Shown piece after piece: positions 28,368 to 37,703 of a stretch of 64,000 bases of DNA; positions within the stretch are counted from its first letter, which is position 1, and every line of letters begins with the position of its first letter. Position numbers and translations under genes: made by a program. The stretch spans positions 1,922,001-1,986,000 of the forward strand of contig CP148031.1 of assembly GCA_040500365.1 (NCBI GenBank), read 5' to 3'. This DNA is from Dehalobacter alkaniphilus (GTDB lineage Bacteria > Bacillota > Desulfitobacteriia > Desulfitobacteriales > Syntrophobotulaceae). The notes beneath the pieces were generated by a model, which ran no database searches, was not told where the DNA came from, and saw nothing but the letters and a program-made list of their open reading frames with translations.

Positions 28368-29282
28368 CTATTCCATTTTCGCCAGATACTTTTCAACCTG
28401 AACTGCCGCAAGCGCTCCATCCCCGACTGCGGTTGCAACCTGTCTCAAAGGGGTATTACGGATATCTCCGGCCGCATAGACCCCATTAATATTTGTTTTC
28501 AGCAAAGCATCTGTGATAATATACCCATATTGATCGACTTCGAAGTATTCTGACGTAAACTTGGTATTTGGTTCGGTGCCGATATAAATAAAGACACCGT
28601 CAACCTCGATTTCTTCCACAGCCCCGGAACCGGCATTCTTAAGAATTATTTTTTGTACTTTATCATTACCGGCGATCTCCTGAACAACACTGTCCAGGAC
28701 AAACTTAACTTTCGGGTTTTCTTTCGCCCTTTGGGCTGCTACCTGCGAAGCTCTGAACTCTTTTCGGCGGTGAACGATATAGACTTCAGATGCAAACTTC
28801 GTCAGGTAGACACCTTCCTCCAGCGCGGCGTTTCCGCCGCCGATGACAGCGACTTTCTTTCCTTTATAAAACGCCCCATCACAAGTGGCACAATACGATA
28901 CGCCGCGTCCGTGAAAGGTATCTTCTCCCGCTACGCCCAAAAAACGCGGCTTGGATCCGGCAGCAATGATCATCGCTTTCGCTTCGAGGGTTTGCTGTCC
29001 GGTCACAACCGTCTTTATTTCTTTCTGAAGATCCAGATGCAGGACCGGTTCGAAAATGAATTCGGCGCCCTGATTCATGGCTTGTTTATAAAAAGCATTC
29101 ATTAAATCGAAGCCGGTAATCCCTTCCGGAAATCCCGGATAATTTTCAATTTTTTCCGTCGCCGCTGCCTGCCCGCCCGGCATCATGGATTCGACAACTG
29201 CTGTTTTTAATCCTCCCCTTGCCGCATAAATGGCTGCTGTAAGCCCTGCAGGGCCGCCTCCGATAATAATCAGATCATACAT
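28368..29282 (-). CDS. trxB: thioredoxin-disulfide reductase
   Basis: 304 residues. The FAD-binding GGGPAGLTAAIYAARGG opens the protein. The redox pair is CATC in SYCATCDGAFY, the NADPH site is VIGGGNAALEEG, and AAGDIRNTPLRQ is the C-terminal FAD motif. It reduces thioredoxin with NADPH; a thioredoxin-like protein at 45011 is a possible but unproven partner. No trxA is adjacent. It is divergently placed from the UPF0182 gene. Confidence 0.95.
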   Translation of the reverse strand: MYDLIIIGGGPAGLTAAIYAARGGLKTAVVESMMPGGQAAATEKIENYPGFPEGITGFDLMNAFYKQAMNQGAEFIFEPVLHLDLQKEIKTVVTGQQTLEAKAMIIAAGSKPRFLGVAGEDTFHGRGVSYCATCDGAFYKGKKVAVIGGGNAALEEGVYLTKFASEVYIVHRRKEFRASQVAAQRAKENPKVKFVLDSVVQEIAGNDKVQKIILKNAGSGAVEEIEVDGVFIYIGTEPNTKFTSEYFEVDQYGYIITDALLKTNINGVYAAGDIRNTPLRQVATAVGDGALAAVQVEKYLAKME

Positions 29283-29478
29283 TACTGCACCAACCTTTTG
29301 TTTTATTCTTAGCTTAATTTTTATGTTTATTAAAAGTATAGCTCAGAAATTTATTTTCAGGAAGCCAATAAGGTGAATTTTATGATAAACTATGAATATA
29401 TTGCCAACAATAAAAAATAAATATGCAGATGTTTACATACATTTCTGTGATTTGAACAATTTAACTCAGGAGGGAAAT

Positions 29479-32349
29479 ATGCGCGGGAAATCTATTTTAA
29501 AACCTGGTCTCAAGGTACTCGTTTTACTCATCATTATTATTGCTGTGCTTTCGGCCTTGAGCGGATTCTACGAAGACTGGCTGTGGTTTACCGACTTAGG
29601 GTACGCAACTCTATTCTGGACACCGTTCTTCAGCAAAGTACTTATTCAGGCCATTAACGGAACAATGTTGTTTTTAGTGATTTTCGCAACATTGATGTCG
29701 GGAAGACATGCGTTTACAACGTTTTACAATGAAAGATTCCGTAAAAGGATCAGACTGGTCGAAGAAGTCAACCTTCCGCCTGCTGTCAGTCCGCGCAGGG
29801 TTACCATTTCCTTGCTTGTCTTATCTGCCGTGATCAGTATTATAGTGAGCTTCATCGTCGGTTTTACCGGCTGGCTTGATTTTCTGTCCTTTGTGAATGC
29901 CTCTTCCTTTAATTATTCCGACCCGCTGTTTAATCAGGATCTTGGTTTCTTTGTGTTTAAGCTTCCTTTCTTTGAGACTATTTATAACGCATTTTTCTCT
30001 CCAATCCTTATTTTAACCCTGTTTACCGCACTTTTCTATATTATGACGGGGGTCGTCCGCTTCCATTCCATCCGGTTTTGGAAGAAAGATGCTGTTGTGA
30101 TCAGTCCCACAGCCAGAAGGCATCTTGGAATTCTTTTAACCCTTCTTTTTGCGCTGAGAGGCTTTGGCTACTATATCAGCGCCTATGAAATCGTTTACTC
30201 GCATAGAGGCCACGTCGTCGGTGCCGGATACAGCGACATTTACGCTTCGCTTCCAGTCTTTAAAATCCTGGTCGTTGTGAGCCTGGTCTGTTTCCTGTTT
30301 TCCCTTATCGCTTTTTTCCGAAAAGATTCTCGTTTGTTGACCCTGCCGGTCTCGTTTTTGATTGTCTTTTCGTTTTTCACTTCCGGTATCTTTCCTACCA
30401 TGCTCCAGTCCCTGGTTGTCGTTCCGAACGAGCTGCAAAAAGAAGCGCCGTACATTGCCAGCGAAATCCAAATGACCCGCTACGCCTACGGTTTGGATAA
30501 AATTAAGGAGCAGGATTACACCGGGGTTGAGAAGGTTACTGCACAAGACTTAAAAAACGAACTCGGAACGCTGAATAATATCCGCCTGAATGATCCCCGC
30601 CCCATGCAGCAGATCTACACGCAAAAACAAGGGATACGCCAATACTATAAATTTAATGATATTGATGTGGACCGCTACAAAATTGGTGATACATATCGCC
30701 AGGTTATGCTCTCGGCGAGGGAAATTTCACTTCAGGACCTTGATCCGAAAGCCTTGACCTTTGTTAACACCCGGTTTAAATACACGCATGGTTTCGGCTT
30801 AACCGCTTCGTTCGCCAATGCTGTCACCACCAAAGGGCTTCCTGCTTTTGCCGTAAGCAATGTGCCACCGCAAACAGACTATGCGGAACTGAAGATTACC
30901 GAACCGCGAATCTACTTTGGCGAACTGACGAATGACTGGGTCGTTGTCAACACCAATTCCAAAGAATTTGATTATCCCCTAGGCAATGACTTTGCGAAGA
31001 ACAGCTATACCGGCAAGACAGGTATCCCGTTTACTGCCTTTAACAAACTGATGCTGTCTCTTCATCAGATGACCCCGCGTTTTTATCTGGCCGGAGAAGT
31101 GACCTCCGAAAGCAAGCTTCTTCTGTACCGGAATGTTCTGGAACGTGTCAAAAAACTGGCGCCGTTTCTGACCTATGACAATGATCCTTATGCTGTGATT
31201 GACAACGGCAGGATCAAATGGATCATTGACGCCTATACGACAACGAACAGCATTCCTTACTCCAGCAAATACTCCACCCAGGATTTTAATTATATCCGCA
31301 ATTCCGTTAAAGTCGTTGTCGATGCTTACGACGGGACCGTTGATTTCTACGCGGTCGACAAAGAAGATCCTATTCTTCAGACCTATCAAAGGATTTTCCC
31401 GGGTGTATTTAAAAGTATTTCGGAAATGCACAATTCCATAAAATCGCACCTGCGCTATCCGGAAACGATGTTCAAAATCCAGTGTGACATGCTGAACACG
31501 TTTCATATGACCAACACCACTGTATTTTATAATAAAGAAGATGCTTGGAACGTTGCGAAGGAAATTTATGGTTCATCGGAACAAAATGTGGATCCCTATT
31601 ACGTAATCATGAAACTTTATGGGGAAACAAAGGAAGAATTTGTACTAATGCAGCCTTTTACCCCGGCCTCAAGTTCTACGAACAGCCGGAATAATCTTGT
31701 CGCTTGGCTCGCCGCCAGGATGGACGGTGAGAATTACGGCAAACTCGTCTTATACAAAATGCCCAAAAATATGGAGATTGACGGTCCGTTCCAGGTTGAG
31801 TCCAGAATCGATCAGGATCCCGAAATTTCCCAAGAGTTTGCGTTATGGAACCAAAAAGGATCGAGCGTTCTCAAAGGAAATCTCCTGGTATTGCCGATTG
31901 GCGGTAATTTCCTGTTTGTAAAACCGATTTATCTGCAATCCACAACCAGCGGCAGTATTCCTGAGTTGAAACGCGTGGTTATCGTCTATGAAGATAAGAT
32001 CGCGATGACCGAAACGCTTGAAGAAGGACTGAAGGAAATCTTTGGCCGTTATATCCCCTCTTTGGATACGCTGCAGGAAACGCCTGTTGATAATGCAGGG
32101 AATCCTGATCAGACAAATGCAACCGATCCCACGAAAACAGAGCTGCAAAGTGTACTGGACCAGATTAAGCAGATTAGGGGAATGCTTGACGCCTTGGAAA
32201 ATCAGCTCACAACCATCAATAACGAAGGCCTTACTGTGGACAGCGGATTGGATACCAGTCAGGAGCTTCCGGCGGGTGATAATGCTGGTAATACCTCCGC
32301 CGGTTCTGCTAAAGATACAGCTAAAGCTACCGTGAACGCGGGCCGATAG
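29479..32349 (+). CDS. UPF0182 family large membrane protein
   Basis: 956 residues from the ATG at 29479, with AGGAGGG four bases upstream; an upstream in-frame ATG at 29392 lacks an SD. About seven membrane segments occupy the first 310 residues (for example GLKVLVLLIIIIAVLSAL). A long extracellular-type domain follows, and a low-complexity tail (Asn/Asp/Thr/Ala-rich) with a short coiled coil (LQSVLDQIKQIRGMLDALENQL). The family is widespread in actinobacteria, cyanobacteria and Clostridia but has no proven function. It is the only long plus-strand pair here, with the MscS gene 28 bp downstream. Confidence 0.88.
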   Translation: MRGKSILKPGLKVLVLLIIIIAVLSALSGFYEDWLWFTDLGYATLFWTPFFSKVLIQAINGTMLFLVIFATLMSGRHAFTTFYNERFRKRIRLVEEVNLPPAVSPRRVTISLLVLSAVISIIVSFIVGFTGWLDFLSFVNASSFNYSDPLFNQDLGFFVFKLPFFETIYNAFFSPILILTLFTALFYIMTGVVRFHSIRFWKKDAVVISPTARRHLGILLTLLFALRGFGYYISAYEIVYSHRGHVVGAGYSDIYASLPVFKILVVVSLVCFLFSLIAFFRKDSRLLTLPVSFLIVFSFFTSGIFPTMLQSLVVVPNELQKEAPYIASEIQMTRYAYGLDKIKEQDYTGVEKVTAQDLKNELGTLNNIRLNDPRPMQQIYTQKQGIRQYYKFNDIDVDRYKIGDTYRQVMLSAREISLQDLDPKALTFVNTRFKYTHGFGLTASFANAVTTKGLPAFAVSNVPPQTDYAELKITEPRIYFGELTNDWVVVNTNSKEFDYPLGNDFAKNSYTGKTGIPFTAFNKLMLSLHQMTPRFYLAGEVTSESKLLLYRNVLERVKKLAPFLTYDNDPYAVIDNGRIKWIIDAYTTTNSIPYSSKYSTQDFNYIRNSVKVVVDAYDGTVDFYAVDKEDPILQTYQRIFPGVFKSISEMHNSIKSHLRYPETMFKIQCDMLNTFHMTNTTVFYNKEDAWNVAKEIYGSSEQNVDPYYVIMKLYGETKEEFVLMQPFTPASSSTNSRNNLVAWLAARMDGENYGKLVLYKMPKNMEIDGPFQVESRIDQDPEISQEFALWNQKGSSVLKGNLLVLPIGGNFLFVKPIYLQSTTSGSIPELKRVVIVYEDKIAMTETLEEGLKEIFGRYIPSLDTLQETPVDNAGNPDQTNATDPTKTELQSVLDQIKQIRGMLDALENQLTTINNEGLTVDSGLDTSQELPAGDNAGNTSAGSAKDTAKATVNAGR

Positions 32350-32377
32350 GCACATCCACATTTGAAAGGTAGTGCGT

Positions 32378-33610
32378 ATGATATTCAATCTGGACCAATG
32401 GCTGATTTACAAAGGAATTGAAGAAACGGCTGCAGTCCTGATCGCGAATGCCGCAGCGGTGGTGATGGTTCTGCTGGTCAGTATTTTGGCCTTCATCGTT
32501 ACAAAGCAAGTATTCCTGCGAATCCTTGCTTTCTACATCCATCGCAACAAAATCCTCTGGGATGATAAGCTTCTTGGCAGGAAAGTCTTCAGACGCCTGG
32601 CGCATATGATCCCGGCAATTGTAATCTACGCCGTAGCCGGACTGTTCCCGGAATATTCCGGCTTCATTCAAAAAATAGCGATTATTTACATCATTGTGGC
32701 CGGCACATTGGCCATGCTCGCTTTGCTTGACGCGATTGACGATATTTATCGGACTTTTGAAGCTTCCCGGTTCAAACCGATCCGCAGCATCGTCCAGGCC
32801 CTGAAAATAGTCGTCTGGCTCATCGGCGGCATCTGGATGATTGCTACGATGATTGACCGTTCCCCTCTCCTTCTGCTAAGCGGAATTGGAGCAGTAACGG
32901 CAATCATCCTCTTGATCTTCAAGGATTCTCTTCTAGGTCTGGTAGCGGGGATTCAGCTGTCTTCCAATGATATGCTCAGGATCGGCGACTGGATAGAAAT
33001 GCCCAAGTACGGCGCTGACGGTGACGTTACGGACATTTCCCTGAACACCGTCAAAGTCAGAAACTTTGATAATACGATTACAACAATTCCGTCGTATGCC
33101 CTGATCTCCGATTCCTTTAAAAACTGGCGCGGTATGCAGGAATCCGGCGGCAGAAGAATTAAAAGGTCTATTTTTATTGACAGTTCCAGCATCCGTTTCT
33201 GCACCGATGATATGCTGGCGAAGTTCAAGGAATTCCGATATCTTTCTGAGTATATCGAGAATAAAAAACGGGAGCTTGAGAAATACAACCTGGAACATGA
33301 CATTGATCCTGCTCAGCTCGTAAACGGCAGAAGACTTACGAACATTGGTACCTTTCGGGCCTACCTTCAGACCTATCTTGAAAACCACCCGGAGATCCAC
33401 CCGGAAATGACCAGGATGGCACGTCAGCTTCCGGTGACCGAGTACGGGATTCCGATCGAAATCTATGCGTTTACCAAGGATACATCCTGGGAAAGCTATG
33501 AAACCGTCCAGGCCGATATTTTTGACCATATCCTGGCCATTGTTCCGGAGTTTGAGCTGCGGATTTATCAAAGCCCCACCGGCTACGATCTGCGGCATAT
33601 GGGGCTGTGA
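32378..33610 (+). CDS. MscS-family mechanosensitive ion channel
   Basis: 410 residues from ATG 32378, seven bases after AAAGGT; a GTG at 32372 is too close to the SD. Four or five membrane segments, then the MscS pore helix/beta-domain region (LIFKDSLLGLVAGIQLSSNDMLRIGDWIEMP and VRNFDNTITTIPSYALISDSF). The C-terminal cytoplasmic vestibule is longer than in E. coli MscS, similar to the YbdG-like subgroup. Releases solutes on hypo-osmotic shock. Follows UPF0182 closely, so both may serve envelope stress. Confidence 0.92.
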   Translation: MIFNLDQWLIYKGIEETAAVLIANAAAVVMVLLVSILAFIVTKQVFLRILAFYIHRNKILWDDKLLGRKVFRRLAHMIPAIVIYAVAGLFPEYSGFIQKIAIIYIIVAGTLAMLALLDAIDDIYRTFEASRFKPIRSIVQALKIVVWLIGGIWMIATMIDRSPLLLLSGIGAVTAIILLIFKDSLLGLVAGIQLSSNDMLRIGDWIEMPKYGADGDVTDISLNTVKVRNFDNTITTIPSYALISDSFKNWRGMQESGGRRIKRSIFIDSSSIRFCTDDMLAKFKEFRYLSEYIENKKRELEKYNLEHDIDPAQLVNGRRLTNIGTFRAYLQTYLENHPEIHPEMTRMARQLPVTEYGIPIEIYAFTKDTSWESYETVQADIFDHILAIVPEFELRIYQSPTGYDLRHMGL

Positions 33611-33617
33611 GCTTTCT

Positions 33618-34022
33618 TTAGACTTTTAAAAACCACAAGAACCAGACTGCATGGTTTTGCTCATCGGCGGCTGCTCTTTTGAATTGTTCCTTGATAAAAG
33701 GATCCTGTGTCTTTTCAGCCACATTATGATAGAAATCAACCGTATGCTGCTCATCCTGAAAGGCAGACTTTAGAGCTGTCCTGTAAGCGGCAGGACATTC
33801 TTCAGTCATCTGAGGGTTTGGTTTTGTCCCTGTGATTTCAGTAAATATCTGAGAAAATATGTGATAATGCCGCACCTCGTCCTGGCGGATCTCCAGGATT
33901 TGTTTTCTTATTTCCTGATTCGGCGCTTTTTCAGCCAGCTTGGCGTAACAGGCGATCGCGCTATACTCTCCGTTGATTGCCCTGACCAAATCCTGAGTTA
34001 ATGAGCTTGTGCCCGGAACCAT
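33618..34022 (-). CDS. ferritin-like di-iron protein
   Basis: 134 residues, all helical. Two sets of metal-ligand motifs typical of the ferritin-like fold are visible: NGEYSAIACY...QDEVRHYH and DEQHTVDFYH...ADEQNHAVW, giving the E, ExxH, E, ExxH pattern. It could be a rubrerythrin-like peroxide scavenger without a rubredoxin domain, or a spore/oxidative-stress protein. Ends 7 bp from the convergent MscS gene. SD GGGGAGG precedes the ATG. Confidence 0.8.
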   Translation of the reverse strand: MVPGTSSLTQDLVRAINGEYSAIACYAKLAEKAPNQEIRKQILEIRQDEVRHYHIFSQIFTEITGTKPNPQMTEECPAAYRTALKSAFQDEQHTVDFYHNVAEKTQDPFIKEQFKRAAADEQNHAVWFLWFLKV

Positions 34023-34134
34023 ATAAGATACCTCCCCAACATCAATTGTTGGTTTATTCTATCTCATTAATTCACGGATCGTGCCTGGCTATTAATTTCC
34101 TGATCAGAAAATTTTAAGTACGCATTCGCCGCGT

Positions 34135-34833
34135 TCAGGCCAGCCGTTTTACACTTTCCGCCAGGGCACCCATTAGACGGTGAAACCCCAAGGCATTTTG
34201 AGCTGGAACCCGGTAATGTTTGTTGATCTCTATCTGTACTGCCGGAATTCCCAGTTCGTGTGAGACAAAATGGGAGACGGTATTCGCGCCGGAAGCGGCA
34301 AAAAAGTCCGTCGAAACTCTGGCTAAGCCGAAATCCCGGAAGTTTTGTTCCAGGATTTCCAAAATATTCGCCTTGCCAAGCAGGTTCTTCTTTTGATTTG
34401 TGCCCAGGTCCACATCGAAATCTCTCTCCCGGGCAGCCCCATGAATGTCCAGAACAACCTTTACTTTCTTTTCACGGCAGAAGCTGGCGATCCGGTCTTT
34501 ATACAGGCAGGGATCGTCGGCATTCGGGTCTCCGCCGTAGAGCTTTGTCGCTGCTATGGCATGGCATCCCGTCAATTTGTTTAACAGGAAGACAACCGAG
34601 CCGGTGAACTGGTCCGACACCAGGATCTTTTTCTGCCTGTAATGCCTGACCGCATGCGGCGCGGACACCAGCACCGGAAGCTCCCCGCGCGTTAACAGGA
34701 ACGGCTCTTCCTGCCGTGGATTGACGCGTTTGTCTGTTTTATAGAAATATACTTTTTCTATATTAACGGCTTCTTCATTTAAGCGGGCCCAATTATATTC
34801 ATTTAAGACCTTTTCAGGCATATTCTCCATCAT
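34135..34833 (-). CDS. N-formylglutamate amidohydrolase-like protein
   Basis: 232 residues. Shows VSAPHAVRH near residue 55 and VVLDIHGAARE near residue 105, which resemble the zinc-binding motifs of the N-formylglutamate amidohydrolase superfamily, followed by IPAVQIEINKHYR. No histidine-degradation genes are near, so it more likely acts on another amide substrate. Two ATGs occur; the first (34833) has GAGG 9 bases upstream. Follows the beta-propeller gene by 37 bp and may belong to that transcript. Confidence 0.7.
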   Translation of the reverse strand: MMENMPEKVLNEYNWARLNEEAVNIEKVYFYKTDKRVNPRQEEPFLLTRGELPVLVSAPHAVRHYRQKKILVSDQFTGSVVFLLNKLTGCHAIAATKLYGGDPNADDPCLYKDRIASFCREKKVKVVLDIHGAARERDFDVDLGTNQKKNLLGKANILEILEQNFRDFGLARVSTDFFAASGANTVSHFVSHELGIPAVQIEINKHYRVPAQNALGFHRLMGALAESVKRLA

Positions 34834-34870
34834 GGGACTAGTACCTCGTTAACTTTAAAATTGGCATGAA

Positions 34871-35941
34871 CTATACTTCCCTCCAGTAATAAACAGACTT
34901 TTCGTTTCCCGGCAAAAGCTCCAGGTACAAATCACCCGTTGGAGCTAGGATGATGACCGCATTGGATTCTGTAGTGGACATATCCGGTAATCTCAGCCAT
35001 TGATGTTTGCCGTTAGCGGAAATAACGTCCAGGCGTCCCCTGCTTTTGATTATGACCTGATTCGCACTGCTGATTTTTGTTTCTGTCTCCGCATACGGAA
35101 TCTCCCCTTGCCAGACCACGGCTTCCGTCATCGCCGGGCCGGATGGCTGTACTTGATAAACGGTTACCTCCCGAAGGATGTTCCCGCTGATTTTGCCAAC
35201 ATAGATTTTGTCGTCACGACAGCCAAGCAGCGTATCTTCAGGGTCAACAGAAATAGGGTTCTTACTGCCGGCCTGATAAACATCAATCGTCTTGTCCGTC
35301 CCCATTCTGCTCTCTGCATAGATGCTGCCGAATTTATTGGAAACCGCAATGTTTAGGATTTCTTCTCCCTGCTGATTCACCCTGTTCAGGGTCTTCATAA
35401 TATCCATTGTAATCAGCTGGTGAATCTGATTGTCATCCTTAAACAAGATAAATAGCTTGTTCGTATAGGTCGACATTTCAATTTGCAGCACCTGATCGAC
35501 CGCAAGACTTAATTCCCTGTCCAGCATCGGTTTAAAGCTGTTCAATTCAGAAGAGCCGGTGCTGAAATCCACTGAATATAAGCTTGTCACGGCATTCTTG
35601 TTCTGCTCCCTGATCAGATAGACCATACCGTTCCGGTCCGGAAGCCAGGCGAAGCCAATAATCTTTGCCGTGTCCTTTTCCGGACTCTCCGCAAAAATTT
35701 TCGTGTTGGTCGTCAAGTCAATGACTTCAAGATAACGTCCAGTTTGATAAGCCAAAAACTTTTTATTGTATGACAGCATGAAACTATCAGCCTGACTGAG
35801 ATCCGTCTTCAAAACATAAACCTGATTAATGTGCAAAGAAGGGTTTAACAGCTGATCTGCTTTCCAGTTCAGCAGCGCATAAACAGCAAGCTGTAAGACC
35901 AGGGAAAGCATTATAAGCCAGATCATCCATCGCCTTTTCAA
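34871..35941 (-). CDS. membrane-anchored beta-propeller-like protein
   Basis: 356 residues. One N-terminal membrane anchor (MIWLIMLSLVLQLAVYALL) followed by repeated beta-strand blades (for example FLAYQTGRYLEVIDLTTNTKIF, GFAWLPDRNGMVYLIRE). The pattern suits a WD40/YVTN-like propeller facing outside. No catalytic motif is evident. It overlaps the NAGPA gene by 4 bases (ATGA), so the two are translated together; a scaffold or sensor for the glycosidase is a reasonable guess only. Confidence 0.65.
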   Translation of the reverse strand: MKRRWMIWLIMLSLVLQLAVYALLNWKADQLLNPSLHINQVYVLKTDLSQADSFMLSYNKKFLAYQTGRYLEVIDLTTNTKIFAESPEKDTAKIIGFAWLPDRNGMVYLIREQNKNAVTSLYSVDFSTGSSELNSFKPMLDRELSLAVDQVLQIEMSTYTNKLFILFKDDNQIHQLITMDIMKTLNRVNQQGEEILNIAVSNKFGSIYAESRMGTDKTIDVYQAGSKNPISVDPEDTLLGCRDDKIYVGKISGNILREVTVYQVQPSGPAMTEAVVWQGEIPYAETETKISSANQVIIKSRGRLDVISANGKHQWLRLPDMSTTESNAVIILAPTGDLYLELLPGNEKSVYYWREV

Positions 35942-36951
35942 TTCTGCCCCACCCCACTCTGATTCTTTCCTGGCATGACCACAAAAGCTGTAGGCATATA
36001 ACGTTCACCGTAGATGTTCCAAAGTTGATTGATAATCCGACCTTGATAGAACAATTCCGTTGAAGAACCGCCGTCAAGATTCACTGCATTTTCAGCCCCG
36101 TATTCTATAAATACATTCATCAGATCCCGCAGTGTGGCTCCCATACTCCAGTCAGGCTGTCTGCCGTCGATCACAACAAAAACAACCGTACCATCGGCTT
36201 TTTGCCCGATTCCTGTCCTGGGAGCAAGGCCCTGACCTCCGTCACCTTTGATCTGAGGTTCTCCGTTCAGGATAAGGTTTGGTTCGAAGCTGACCGCATG
36301 CCGAATCCCAAGATCACCGATAATCCCTGAAGAGATTTCCTTGGCAGAGACTGTCCGGAGGATCAGCTTTCCTTCCTTGTTAAAACCGATCAGATTCGCA
36401 CTTTTAGCTGCGTTCAGGTTTTCATGAATGAGCTGCCCATCCCTGACGGTGATCCCATCCGGATAAGCGCCGTTCCCCTGAGAATTCGGATCATAAAAGC
36501 CTCCGCCATTTATACCGGCTACCGCACCCTCCGCAGTGACCAGTTCTGATAAGCGTTGTCCGGCTACGCCAATCTCTTTGGTAGCCGCTACTTCAATCTG
36601 AAGAGGATTACGTACGAGCATGACAATGCCTTTAAAATATTTACCTTCAATATTCTCTAGCCTGATCCCGTTTTCTTCATCCACAATTTGATGGTCAATA
36701 TGCTGGATGACAGGTTCCACGGTAACTGATGTATTTCCATATTTCTGAGTGATTTCTGCAATTTTCTGCTCCGCTAAAAAAAAATCCGCGACTTGAGGAT
36801 GGCGGGACGACAGAATCGTACTGACCGTAACATACGTCAACGAATGAAAAGGACCGTAAAAAACAATGAAAGGTCCTAAGAGGATAAACAACAGCATATT
36901 CCCAACGATGAACCGGATCACAAATTGTTTTTTTGTTATCAAGGTCTCCAC
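35938..36951 (-). CDS. phosphodiester glycosidase (NAGPA-like) membrane-anchored protein
   Basis: 337 residues, GTG start. N-terminal membrane segment (FIVGNMLLFILLGPFIVFYG), then the NAGPA/phosphodiester glycosidase domain: INGGGFYDPNSQG, GIGQKADGTVVFVVIDGRQ and NLDGGSSTELFYQG. Family members cleave GlcNAc-1-phosphodiester bonds, and bacterial ones act on envelope polymers such as exopolysaccharide or teichoic-acid linkages. The start lies inside the end of the ANTAR gene (13-base overlap) and it is coupled to the propeller gene. Confidence 0.85.
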   Translation of the reverse strand: METLITKKQFVIRFIVGNMLLFILLGPFIVFYGPFHSLTYVTVSTILSSRHPQVADFFLAEQKIAEITQKYGNTSVTVEPVIQHIDHQIVDEENGIRLENIEGKYFKGIVMLVRNPLQIEVAATKEIGVAGQRLSELVTAEGAVAGINGGGFYDPNSQGNGAYPDGITVRDGQLIHENLNAAKSANLIGFNKEGKLILRTVSAKEISSGIIGDLGIRHAVSFEPNLILNGEPQIKGDGGQGLAPRTGIGQKADGTVVFVVIDGRQPDWSMGATLRDLMNVFIEYGAENAVNLDGGSSTELFYQGRIINQLWNIYGERYMPTAFVVMPGKNQSGVGQN

Positions 36952-37505
36952 GTTCCTTTTACGACTTCGGCAGCGATTGCCCGAATTGTTTTTCTTGAGG
37001 TCATCGCTTCTGTTCGAATCGAGGCATAGGCTGTTTCTTCATCCATCCCGCCTGCAATCAGGATTAAAATCGCCTGATACACCAGTTTTCTTGTTTTAAG
37101 CTCGTCATTTAATTTATTCATTTCTTTGCGCTGTTCTATTTCTCTGTTAAACTGGTGTTCAGCCTGGGCAATCCCGGAGACGACATCTATCGCTCTGAGC
37201 GGAGCCGTCATGATATGGTGGACATTGGTTTTCAGCGCAAAATCCAGGTTCACATAATCCTTTTGATCAAGCACGAAAATAACCGGACAAATATTGGCGT
37301 GTACGAGATTCTGAACAAGATCAAGCGGGGAAATCCCATGGATATCCCCTCCGCAAATGATCAGGTCAGGCTCAACCCGCTGCGCTATGCGCAGAGCCTC
37401 TATACCGCTGTCAGTCCTTGCAATGGCCTGATAATTGGCTAAAGGCAGGACGGCATTCAATTCATTGATTTGTTTTTCCTGGCTAATCAGTATGGCTCTT
37501 TTCAT
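36939..37505 (-). CDS. ANTAR-domain RNA-binding regulator with degenerate receiver
   Basis: 188 residues. The C-terminal 60 residues form an ANTAR three-helix domain (KTRKLVYQAILILIAGGMDEETAYASIRTEAM...RKTIRAIAAEVVKG), which binds RNA hairpins and prevents terminator formation. The N-terminal half resembles a receiver, but the usual phosphoacceptor position in DLIICGGDIHG is Gly and the conserved Lys near TAPLRAID is absent. Phosphorylation control is therefore doubtful. It leads the operon with NAGPA and propeller. Its RNA targets are unknown; see the repeat-hairpin findings. Confidence 0.85.
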   Translation of the reverse strand: MKRAILISQEKQINELNAVLPLANYQAIARTDSGIEALRIAQRVEPDLIICGGDIHGISPLDLVQNLVHANICPVIFVLDQKDYVNLDFALKTNVHHIMTAPLRAIDVVSGIAQAEHQFNREIEQRKEMNKLNDELKTRKLVYQAILILIAGGMDEETAYASIRTEAMTSRKTIRAIAAEVVKGTWRP

Positions 37506-37565
37506 TTAGTCTCTTTACTCCATCAAGAAATCGGTCAACAATTCTATTATACTATTTGGCAAGGC

Positions 37566-37623
37566 AAAAAAAAATAAGTGCTTTGTACCAAGAATTTTTT
37601 GGATAACAAGGTACCAGGCACTT
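37566..37623 (-). terminator. intrinsic terminator downstream of the 37704 gene
   Basis: Arms AAGTGC...GTACC and GGTAC...GCACTT with a long loop; nine U follow on the minus strand. Separates the upstream membrane-protein gene from the ANTAR operon. Confidence 0.7.
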
Positions 37624-37703
37624 AATGATACTATATTTATAAGCTTCTAAGCAATGATTTTTCCTTACACTCCGTTTTACTACGGTGACATGGTTCGATA
37701 AAG

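Noticed and set aside
30136..30546. Minus-strand frame inside the UPF0182 gene
   Set aside because: Shadow frame, composition unlike a real protein.
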